A stretch of 64,000 nt of DNA from Triparma columacea (lineage: Eukaryota; Sar; Bolidophyceae; Parmales; Triparmaceae): the NCBI GenBank assembly GCA_030267965.1, contig BRYA01000634.1:1-64000 (forward strand), given 5' to 3'. Positions 43,501-53,036 of this stretch are shown piece after piece. Position numbers and translations under genes: made by a program. How positions within the stretch are numbered: position 1 is the first letter of the stretch; the number at the start of each line of letters is the position of its first letter. The notes under the pieces were generated by a model. The model saw only the letters and a program-made list of their open reading frames with translations. It searched no databases and was not told the DNA's origin.

Positions 43501-45799
43501 GCCCTATCCTGAGTCCCCTCCCACTAATCCCGCCGCGGCGATGAAGGCCATGTTCGCACGACGCGCCTCGGAGACGGCTTCGAACGTTCCTCCCCCCACG
43601 CCGTCAGAAGAGACAGGGTTGGGTACCGTCAGCGAGCCTAAACCCCCCGCAAGCGACAACACCACACCCAATGCCGTGCCCCTTAATCAAATGGAGGAGT
43701 ATAAGAAATACTTCAAAATGCTAAAATGCGGAATGCCCATGGAGGTTGTCAAGCATGCCATGACAAAGGATCAGAAAGACCCGGATATCCTCGACAACGA
43801 CCCTAACAAGCCTTTACCCCCCGTGGTTCCTTTGAAGGAGGACCCACGCTTTAAAAAGTTCTTCAAGATGCTGAAACTTCACATACCGATGCCCGCGGTG
43901 AAGCAGGCTATGATGAAGGATGGACTGGACCCCTACATTCTCGACTGTCCTCATGACAAGCCTTTACCTAAGGTTGTTCCTAGGCCAAAAGCCATTAAGA
44001 AAGCGCCGAAGAAGATGCAGTCATATGACAAATCCGCGCCGCCCCTCAAGGATGACCCTAAGTACTCGAAGTACTACCGTATGAAAAAAATGGGTTTGCC
44101 CGTTGGAGCCGTCCAGAACGCTCTTGCAAAGGACGGACACGACCCAGCCATCATGGAGATGGACGAAAATAAGAGCTTGGTGCAAAATGTTGCTGAGAGG
44201 GCGTTCGAGAGCGGTGGAGGAGAAGAAACCAAGGAAAAGGCGAAGCCAAAAAAGAGACGTAAGAAACTCGACTGGAAGCCCATCAACCGCGACGCGTTGG
44301 CCGAGAATTCAATCTGGACCGCAGAAGATGACTTTAATTTGGACCTCGATCAAGATGAATTTGATTCGTTGTTCGTAATGAAGTCAAGCCCCGACCAGAA
44401 ACAAAAAAAGACAACCGGCGCCTCACAAGGGAAGAAAAAGGCCAGCGTTCAGGTAATTAGTGGAAAACGAGGGATGAACGGGGGTATCAGCCTTGCACGG
44501 ATCAAGGTCCCCTTTGCTACCATTGCGAAGGCAATTGACGAGCTCGACGAGAGCGTGCTGACTCCGGAGCAGCTTATATCGCTCAAGGAGGGCCTTCCTG
44601 ACCGAGATGAGTCTTATGGTCTCGCTCAGTATCTCAAGAGGACCAACAACGTTGTTGACGAGCTCTGTGAGGCGGAAAAATTCATGGTCGCTATGCTCGA
44701 TGTCAAAGATCCTGCCGAGAAAATCGATGCACTCACGTTCAAGGCTAGTTTCGTGCACAGGAGGAACGACATAATCGAGACGGCCAAAGTTATTGAGGTT
44801 GCATGTGATGATGTTAAGATGAGCTTGCGCCTGAAGAAGTTGCTTGCCATCATTCTCAAAGTCGGAAACCAACTCAACCATGGAAATGAAGCGCACGCCT
44901 TCACTTTAGAAAGCTTGCTCAAGCTGAACCAGTCAAAGGCCTTCGACCGCAAAACAACAATCCTTCACTACCTCGTAACTCTCGTCAAACGCAATGACGA
45001 AACCCTCCTTCGCTTCAAGGACGACATCTCCTCTATTGTGCGCGCTGAGAAGGTCGCATACGAGCAAACAGTTGTCCAAGAGCTTAATAAGCTCAGAGCC
45101 GAATTGAAGCGTGTCGAGAAAATCGCGCTTGCAGAGGCTGAGAAGTTGAAGAGCACCGGTGGCAGTGGGATGTCAAGGTTGTCGCTTAACGAGCTCGCGG
45201 GTATGAAGACGTCACTAGTGAGGACCAGCTCTGGTAATGCGACTGTTACACATCATGATAAAGCTCTTCCTATCGAAGACATCAGCTTGACGCCAATTGG
45301 GCGTTTTAGCGTTGACGCAGCATCAGCTCTGCAGGACGCAGAAAGCTACGCGTCCAAAGTTAGTAAAAAATTCCGAGATGTTCTTCGGTATTTTGGAGAA
45401 GATGCTGGGCTGGCGCCGATGCAGTTCTTTCAAACATTGTCGGCGTTCACTAGAGCATTTGAAAATGCGCTTGAAGGTGAGAATAATCTCACTCCCTTTC
45501 TACTACCGCCACCGCAGCCATGATTCTCACACACACTTTTCCTAACCTCCAACCTTGCAGACGTCGTTAAAGAAGAGAAGAAGAAGAAGCGAGAGAAAAG
45601 GCTGGCTGAAATGAAGTTGGAGCGCGAGAGGAATAAGGAGGCGAAGGAGGGGAAGCAGGGCGAGACGTCACTGAAGCACACAACCTCCCCGAACAAACCT
45701 AAACACAAGAAAATCAACGCCTCCAACACCCCACCGAAACACAACAAAGGTCGACGAAACACCACTATGATGAGCACACCTCCTAACCTTGGCTTCTAA
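40539..45799 (+). CDS. formin (FH2) with N-terminal PTEN-like phosphatase/C2, UBA and three WASHC3-type motifs
   Basis: Exons 40539-40927, 41090-41801, 41997-42134, 42221-45476 and 45561-45799 sum to 4734 nt, giving 1577 aa. Order: Ser-rich start; PTEN-like phosphatase with the Cx5R loop CSNGKTR (Cys186, Arg192) and C2-like part (about 60-413); UBA-like helices (LTDKGYPVELATVALQLGNN, about 440-475); acidic/Ser linker; Ala-Pro run; three copies of MKAMFARRAS (about 775-860); three WASHC3/CCDC53-type units (DPRFKKFFKMLKLHIPMPAV, about 905-1060); FH2 (about 1090-1480; KKLDWKPINRDAL, LLAIILKVGNQLNHGN); basic tail. FH2 dimers nucleate and elongate actin filaments. The PTEN-formin pairing is known from plant class II formins. 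The usual HC of the phosphatase loop is LC here, so activity is doubtful; lipid binding is more likely. Confidence 0.88.
40928..41089 (+). mobile_element. introner-like intron (formin intron 1)
   Basis: Near the 5' splice site lies GGCGAGCGAAGCC; the 3' end is a threefold CCCGCTCATCTCCTCC repeat ending CGCTCATCGCAG. The 5' and 3' boxes are complementary in part, as in the other members of the family. Confidence 0.55.
41802..41996 (+). mobile_element. introner-like intron (formin intron 2)
   Basis: The 5' part contains GATGACCGAAGTG. The 3' end is CGCTTCGCTCATCGCAG, preceded by a second related copy (GATTCGCTTCGTTCATTAC). GATGACCGAAGTG and CGCTTCGCTCATC are complementary except for two bases. 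At 195 bp it is the longest intron of this gene. Confidence 0.65.
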
Positions 45800-45944
45800 T
45801 AAAAACGCACTCCTTTTGTCATTGGAAACCTTTCGATTGGCTTCATTTATCTGTTCTCTTCACCCCCCACCCCCACCCCACCCTCCCCGACCTCCACATT
45901 CCCCGTCTATCGCACCCATCCACCCATCGCGTCCATCGAACATC

Positions 45945-47077
45945 CTAGGCAGCAGTAGCTGCCGCTGCGGGTTCAGCGACAGGCTCGGCTGGCGCAATCA
46001 CCTCATTAGCCGGAACTGTCCCCCCCTCAGCCCCCCCCTCTGTAGTGGCTTCCGTTGCCACACCTCCGGCCATTTCTTGAGCAGCAGCTGCTTTTTCTGC
46101 ATCCAGAGTTCTTGCGTTATTCATGATTCTCTTCATCATGTTGGCCATCATTACCCCCTCGATGGCGCCCTTGAACTTCCTCTTCGCGTTGTACTTCTTC
46201 ATGTTTCCGGTGAAGTGGACGAGCGGATTTCCCTCCTTCGTCTTATTCTCCGACGCCATCCAAGGATGTTCAAATACCTGGGCAGCCGTATACCTCTTCT
46301 TGGGGTCGACGACGAGGAGCTTGCGGATCAAGTCCTTGGCAGCCTCCGACACGTCGTCCCAGTAGGGCTCAGGGAAATCGTATTCGCCCCTCTTAATTAT
46401 CTTAAAAAGTTCGGGTGTGTGCTCCTCGTAGAACGGGGGGAACCCACAGATGAGGATGTATAGTATGACACCCAAAGACCACATGTCAACCTCTGCCCCG
46501 TACTCTTTCCCCTTGAGGATCTCAGGAGCTACATAACCAGGAGTTCCACACGCGGTATGTAAATGTTTCATTGGGGTCACTATCTGAGCGAGCCCAAAGT
46601 CTGCGAGCTTGAGGTTCATGTTGGGAGCGGGCCCCTCATAAAGCAGATTCTCAGGCTTCAGGTCTCGATGAACAATGTTAAGTTTGTGGCAGTGTCCCAC
46701 AGCCTCGGTCATTTGCGAGAAGGCGTGTCTGGCCTCGTTCTCTGTGTAGTGCTCAACCTCAACGATCCTGTCGAAAAGCTCTCCTCCCGCACATATCTCA
46801 AGTATCATATGGAACTTACTCTTATTGTCATAAACCTCCTTCAACCTGACGATATTATTATGGTCAACCTTCATCATCGTATCGCACTCAATCTGCAAAG
46901 CGCTCTTGTCTTCGTCGTTCAGGGCGTGCTTGTCGATTATCTTCACAGCCCACTTGGATTTATCAGCCTTGCACGTTGCAATCTTCACTGTTGCAAACGA
47001 ACCCTTACCAAGAGTCCTCCCAAACGTGTAGTTTTCCTCACAAGGGGTTGTAAGATACTGCCCAGAACGGAGTCCGC
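45945..47077 (-). CDS. CaMK-type Ser/Thr protein kinase, 5' end not resolved
   Basis: The last exon runs from the acceptor at 47077 to the stop at 45945. It holds a complete kinase domain: Gly loop LGKGSFATVK, Lys in WAVKIIDKH, catalytic HRDLKPENLL, DFG in LADFGLAQ, CGTPGYVAPEIL, and WSLGVILYILICGFPPF. The shape is that of calmodulin-dependent kinases. After the domain comes a basic stretch like an autoinhibitory/calmodulin-binding helix (MKKYNAKRKFKGAIEGVMM), then an Ala/Pro/Glu-rich end. The upstream exon must supply one base of a split Gly codon. I could not place it with confidence, because the 34-N gap lies about 220 bp upstream. Converges with the formin gene. Confidence 0.85.
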
Positions 47078-47294
47078 CTGTATGTCGCACGGGGGGTAAC
47101 AGGGTGAGATATGTAGGCCATATAATACAACATAACATGTGGTAAGAATAGGGTCTAGGGCGTTCCACCGCGCTACCTTCCGACACGACAGCTTGCTAAT
47201 GTAACCCCTCCCATGGCCTGCTTCGCTCGCCGCGCACATGTTCTTCAACATTGACCTTGTCCCCCCCGCCATCGCAAAACCATGCCTGGGGATT

Positions 47295-47328
47295 NNNNNN
47301 NNNNNNNNNNNNNNNNNNNNNNNNNNNN
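47295..47328. other. assembly gap, 34 N
   Basis: A run of 34 undetermined bases. It interrupts the upstream region shared by the kinase gene (minus strand) and the ankyrin gene (plus strand). The flanks are 47078-47294 and 47329-47620. They carry no gene I can support, apart from a probable 5' piece of the kinase gene. The minus strand at 47240-47218 reads GTGCGCGGCGAGCGAAGCAGG, which resembles the 5' end of the introner-like introns. Confidence 0.9.
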
Positions 47329-47620
47329 GAGAAAGCATTTACATTCCCTACTTGCTCAATATCAACCATCAAAGAGCGCACTGGCTGAACTGAATAAAAT
47401 AGATATTTCTTCCCCTCGGACTCTACCACCCCCCTCAACCCCCCCCCCCCTCCCCCCCCCGAACATACTCACCGCTCGAATCAGAGGTCTTCACCATGGG
47501 GGCTTGGTCACTCATGCTGACCAAGAAGATTTCCAACTCCTTCCAAACTCGCAGAATCAGAACCCAAGAAACCAGTTTTTCCTGTTTTTTTCTAACCATA
47601 AACAGCTCCGTGAACTCAAC

Positions 47621-48696
47621 ATGTCGGGCGAGGAGCTTCGACGGGCCGCCACAATGAACGACACGGCTGCTCTGAGGCACCATCTAACTGGTGGCGCCAA
47701 CCCATGTTCCAAGGATGGGAACGGTCTGACTCCTCTTCACCTTGCTGTTTGGAATGGACACCTCGAGAGTGTGGAAATTCTCGTAGCCAACGATTGGGGA
47801 ACGGACACAGATACCGGGGAGCACTGTTCTAGTATCGAAATACAGTCAGATTCAGGTTTCACTGCTCTTCATCTTGCTGTTTCGCAGGTGAGGTTGATAC
47901 AGAATGGCAAGGATAAACCCTCGACTTTAGCTAAACCCCGAACCTTCACCTCCCCCCCCCCCCCCCCAGACCGAGACCGAGAGCGGAATTGAAATAACTA
48001 AGTTTCTGATACTGTCTGGCAGCCGCTGGGACATGGAGGACACCTTGGGCCGGAGGCCAGACGAGGTGAGACACAGCGAGGAGCGAAGCGACAAGATATT
48101 AATGCCCTGGATGGAGGAGAATATGACCTCGTAGTTTTGTTATCACTCGACCATCACCTTAAACCCTCTTTTCATGATTCACTTTGCTTTGCTCATCACA
48201 GCTGGCGGAGGACTGCGATAATCACAAGGCCCTGAAGCTCTTCGACGTGGAGCCTCCTTCAGAGGAGGAGAAGGCGGGTTATTTGGCCATGATTAGGGAG
48301 AAGCATCACTGTCAAACTCATAGGGAGTTTGATTATTCACGGTGCAAGAAGGACAAAGACGGAACCTATATTATCACCAGGGAGGACAAGCTTCCAGTCC
48401 CCTTCGGTCTCGACATGCCCGAGCACCACATATTCCCCCACGCAGAGGAGAGCTTCAATGCCCGTCGCGAGGACGGGGCTTCCGCTATCAGGGACTTGGT
48501 GATGCTCTTGGAGCAGAGCGGCAAAAACGAAGTTCGACGAGATCGCCTCGTAAATAATGTCGAGTATACTTTTCGGGAGTCGGGCACCATGAACTGGAAG
48601 AAGGGAGAAGATTCGTTGGAGAACTACGAGAAAGAGCAGGAGCGCCAAAAGAAAACAAGGAGCATCACGGGGCGGCGGGGCTCCATAATAAAGTGA
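47621..48696 (+). CDS. ankyrin-repeat protein, short
   Basis: Exons 47621-47887, 47970-48065 and 48202-48696, 285 aa, phase 0 at both junctions. The start MSGEELRRAATMNDTAALRH fits an ankyrin cap. Ankyrin repeats follow: GLTPLHLAVWNGHLESVEIL, FTALHLAVSQ (split by intron 1), then IEITKFLILSGSRWDMEDTL. The C-terminal 165 residues are charged, with FDVEPPSEEEKAGYLAMIRE and a basic end (TRSITGRRGSIIK); I recognise no domain there. Intron 2 belongs to the introner-like family. A second reading with an upstream start cannot be excluded because the frame is open toward the gap. Converges with the kinesin at 48898. Confidence 0.8.
48066..48201 (+). mobile_element. introner-like intron (ankyrin gene intron 2)
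   Basis: It starts GTGAGACACAGCGAGGAGCG and continues AAGCGAC; the 3' end is TTTGCTTTGCTCATCACAG. GAGCGAAGCG near the donor pairs with the CTTTGCTTTGCTC box near the acceptor. Confidence 0.6.
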
Positions 48697-48897
48697 GGGG
48701 ATGTTGTTGTAAAATGTAGTGCGTTAGTCTTCGTTGTCATTATTAGTGTACATGTTTGTATTCCCGCCGCGGGAGCTCCTATTTTGTCTACGACGAACGA
48801 AATGAATGGGACAGGGTCAGGATTAGCAACGTGAAATACAGTGCGATTCTCGGAGGCAATATTATCGCTCGCGCGACGCATCGCTCCTCATTTCGCC

Positions 48898-51889
48898 TCA
48901 CCTGCTCCTCAACCTCTGTCTTGCGGCCTCTCTTTTCTTCTCAGTCGCAGTCAGTTGGGTTGTTATGGCTTGGGCTGGTGTTTGCTCCGGGGCTGAGTTG
49001 AATACATCGTTAATGGCGGCATCAAACTCGTCTTCTTCTTCTTCATCTCCCCTCTCTGCTTCCTCTTCTTCGGCTTGAATTTCCCTCCTCAGCGACTCGA
49101 GTGCGGCCCTCGATTGAATCGCGAACGATTCACTGAGCTCCTCTTTATTGTTGCCATCAACGGCAATCTCCCCCCCTTCAGCGTTCAACACCACAGTACT
49201 GTCAGAATGGGGCGACAAGCGATCTGTCAAGGCCCTCTCGTACTCCAAAAACTCAAGCTCGCTCTCAGTGTGGCTGGCGTTGGTTTTTGATGGCGTGTGT
49301 CTTGATTGAGTCGTCTTTAACGCTTTGACTGAGGCGGGATTGTAGCCGTATACAGAAAAAGGAGAGGAGTGGCTGGTGTGCTGGTGGCGATCGTCGGAAA
49401 TTGGGACGCTGGCAAGCTTCTTCAGTGAGTTCTGAAGCTTTTCATCGTCCTGAGAAAGCTCGTCAAGCTGAGAGGCAAAGTTGTCGAGCTTCGAGGCAAT
49501 GCTGTTAATGACGATGTCCTCGTTCTGAATATTGTGCGGGTGAGTGTAGAAATTCTGATTGTTCTGATCAAAGGTGGCCGACGACGCTTCCGAGGGTGGG
49601 GGAGGTGTCATGGAGTTGAACATGTCCTCGAATTCTTGTGGTAGCTCATCATCGGCTGAGTGGGATTGTTGGGCGTGATGATGTTGGTAGTGTTGAGGTG
49701 GCCTCCTCGAACCTTCAAACCCATGGGCTTGATCTGTCGCGGTGTCCGCCTTTTCCACCGCCCTAATTTCTTCGTTCTGCACAAGTCTCATTTCCTCCCT
49801 AGCAAATTCATAATCCGCCTTGACGCGCCTCTCATCGGCTTCGTTCGTGACGAACTCTAGCCTGAAGACGTGCGTTCCCGACGACCCGAAGCAGAGTCTG
49901 AAACCGTGTTGCAGAGTCACAGACGTCGCGCTTCTCCTCGCGTGGTTCGGCGACAGCCTCATCCCGTCTGCAACATCGTTCCCCACCGCCTCGATCATCC
50001 TCCCGTTGACGTACGTCTCACTCCCCTCGAAGTTCGCTAGCATTAAGAGGCCAGTTCGCTTCTCGTAGGATACGACGCAGTGGTGGGGGGCGACGGAGGC
50101 GGAGGCGAGAACGACGTCGTTGGAGGGGTCACTTCCGACGGTGGCGACGCCGCTGGGGATGGGGTACTTTATCTTCTCGGTGAACATGGGATCGGGGTTA
50201 AGGTTGACAAGGGTCGGAGCGTTCTCGGGCAGCGTAGGGAGGGACCCAATTGCCATTTTGTGAACATTTTGTGCTACATTGCGCGCATTGTGCTGCAGCG
50301 GGGCGGGGGTGTCCTGGTGACTGTGCTCCCTGCGTTCGCCCACTTGCCCCCCCCTTTTGTTAGCGTGCACGTGCGGCGTTGCTGCCTCCTCCGCACAGCT
50401 CAGCGCCTCCGCTATTTGAATATCTATGTCGTCGATCTGTCCCTGGTTGCGCCAATCGCTCAGCCCCCTCGCTGGGGTGTCAGTGAAAGCACGTATCATC
50501 TCTTCCTTCTCGTTCCTCAGCCTCTCAACCTCGGACCTAAGCTTCTGGATCTCCGCGTGGGTGGAGGGGACCATTTGGGTTGTTGAGGAGTTCATTTTCA
50601 CGTGGTTTACCATCTTCTTGGCTCTCTCGGCGTACTTGAGGGTCGATAAAGTCTCCTCGAAGTGGTCCAGGCTCGGCGATACCGTCGCGATCATCACCGT
50701 GACCGAGTTCCCCCCCAAAGACTCCTTGAGTAGGTACGTCAGCGTCGAGTTCCTGTAAGGGACGAAGGAGCTCGTCGGGGCGGTTTGAGCTTTTCCTGCT
50801 TTCGCCAAAGCCTTTATCACATCCCCGAGGGCGGCCAAAGACTTGTTGATGTGGCTGGCCTCGTTAAGGGTGGCCCCAGTCGCCCCCGTCTGCTTCACCC
50901 TTTCGCTCCCCGCCAGATCCACCAGATGAACCCTCGCAGTCTTGGTGCTCTTCGCCACTAGGCACCCCCCATGGTCGTGCCTCATCGTGTTCTGTTCGAA
51001 CACCACGGTGAGGACGGCGTGGCTGCGGCTGCTCCGCTTGTTGGCCTTTGTTGACTTTGTGGTGCGCGCCTTTGAACCGATGGAGAGCAGCCTCTCGACG
51101 TCCTGGTAGGTATCAACAGGGAAGTAGGAGAGGTTGGCCACGTACGCTCCTTCAGAAGGGTGCTCCCTGACCTTCAGGGGGGGCTGCGCCATCACGCCAT
51201 TTTGCTGCTCCGCCGGCGCTAGAAGATCCTTCACCGCCTCGTTGTATATCTCCATGTAGCTGCAAACGATCCTACCTTCCGTCGTGTCCACCCCCTCCTC
51301 CGTCGCCCTTGACTCGCCCTTGCACTCTTCGTTGGCCCTCCACAGGCCCCCGACGATGTACTTTACCAGCCCGCCGTGGGAACCGCTCATAGTGTGGGTC
51401 TTCCCGGAACCAGTCTGACCGTAAGCGAAGACGCAGGCGTTACGCCCGTCCCAGGCATTGCGGAGGACTGACAGGCCCAGGCTCTCATTGACCTCCTCCT
51501 GGTCTGTGGGGAGGAGGGGGGGGGGGGGGGGGGAAGAAGGGGTTGTTGGTGGCTTAGAAGTTAAGGAGGGTAGGGAAAATGAGGGGAAAATGAGCGGAAA
51601 AGGAGGCTCTGTGCAACTTTTCCTCCGGTGTCGTCCAATGCTCCCTCTCACCTCCCTCCGGTCCAAACACATGGTCAAATTTGTAGCTTCTCATGTAGCT
51701 TGCCGTGCTTGGCTGCTGGTTGACGACCCCAGGCGTGGCTACTACACTCAAGCTCGCGCTCATGGCGGTTGGATCGGTGAGGGTTAAGGTGCTGGGGGAG
51801 GAAAGGCTCACACAAACACGATGGTGACCAGGGGGGGGAGGACGAATACGGACGGCTACAGTTACGGGCGAAGTGTGGATGGGGGGCAT
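48898..51889 (-). CDS. kinesin with FHA domain (kinesin-3-like)
   Basis: Exons 51889-51652 and 51503-48898, 947 aa, in frame across a 148-bp intron with a very long pyrimidine tract. The N-terminal motor has TVAVRIRPPPPG at the start, P-loop GQTGSGKTHT (108-117), switch I ANKRSSRSH, switch II HLVDLAGSERVKQ and FVPYRNSTLTYLLKESLGG. A short coil follows, then an FHA domain (about 500-600: ATVGSDPSNDVVLASASVAP, HHCVVSYEKRTGLLML, YVNGRMIE). FHA directly after the motor is the mark of kinesin-3 (KIF1/KIF13 type) transporters that carry vesicles toward microtubule plus ends. No PH domain is visible in the tail, which is Asp/Glu/Gln-rich with short coils. The start is 138 bp from the divergent gene at 52028. 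Confidence 0.88.
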
Positions 51890-52027
51890 TGTAGGACGGG
51901 GGGGGGCGGGAGGGTATAGGGGGGAGGGGAAAGAGGAACGGGGCGAGGGTTGGTGGGTGGGGCAGGTGGGAGGGGTGTACTCTAATTGAGGGAATTTGAG
52001 TCCGGATTTTCTCCAGACCAGAAACCC

Positions 52028-52894
52028 ATGCAGAAACCCAAAACTCAAAGCCAAATGTTACCAACAAACGTCCCCTTCTACAGCGAATGGGATGCATCTG
52101 CATCTCACCTCCTTAGATTGATTGATAGGCCTCATAGTTCGCATGATCTTATTACAGAAAGGCATATTGATGGAACAAATGGTACTCAAACAGCCCCACC
52201 TACTCGTCCAGAATTCTCTAATCCACCTGATAACTCTATGAACTCTATGACACTTGTTGAAACACTTCCATCAGAAGAGCTATCAGAAGAGCCATCGACA
52301 GAACCATCAGAAGAGCCATCAGAACAGCAACCAGGACAGCAATCAGAACAGCAATCAGAACAGAACATTGAGGACAACATTGAGGACATTGAGGACAACA
52401 TTGCGGACATTGCAGCGGATTATTTAAAAGAAGCGAGGGAAAAGTAAGTGAAAGAGCTTTGGAAGAACGTGAAAAGCAGAACGTAAGAAGAAAGAACGAA
52501 AAAAGTAACACATTCAGCACAAATTCAGTCACATCTCACGTTCACCCCTTCGACATGCCCCTCCTCTCACCCTCCCCCTGAAACACCCCCAGCCTCCTCA
52601 GAGAGAGGTACGAGCAGGAGACCCGCATATTCTCCGCCCCCATCCCCCCCCCCATCTCCCACTCCCGCCGTCGCTCCACCACGCCATCGAGCAATGAGCT
52701 CCAGCTCCTCCCTACGACCCAAATCAAGGAAGAGCTGCAGAGGCTGCAGGTGAGGGGAATCGGACGGTTCTCCGATAGTACTGGGTCTACTGACTTCCTC
52801 CTAACTAACTTTTGCAACTGCGCTTCACTCATCATCCGCTCAGTGGAGAGCCGCTGCCATACAGAGGGAGCTCGCTGAAAGGGGGAACAACTGA
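52028..52894 (+). CDS. hypothetical small acidic protein
   Basis: Exons 52028-52443, 52593-52749 and 52844-52894, 207 aa. The ATG at 52028 begins MQKPKTQSQMLPTNVPFYSE. The middle is a run of Ser-Glu-Glu-Pro and Ser-Glu-Gln-Gln repeats, followed by Asn-Ile-Glu-Asp repeats. A helical segment spans exons 1-2 (YLKEAREN joined to LLRERYEQETRIF), and the third exon adds only 16 residues ending ELAERGNN. The last intron ends CGCTTCACTCATCATCCGCTCAG, similar to the introner-like 3' box. I do not recognise the family. The split into three exons with in-frame GT-AG joins is what supports it as a gene. Confidence 0.68.
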
Positions 52895-53036
52895 ATGTAC
52901 CACACGGTATTGCACGGATGGGACGACGCGTGATAGAAATAGGAGAATGTTTCACGAAAATGTAATGTGCTGTGCCCCAAATTACACACACAACTCCCCC
53001 ACCCCCCCAAACACCCCCCCCAATACGCACCCACAC

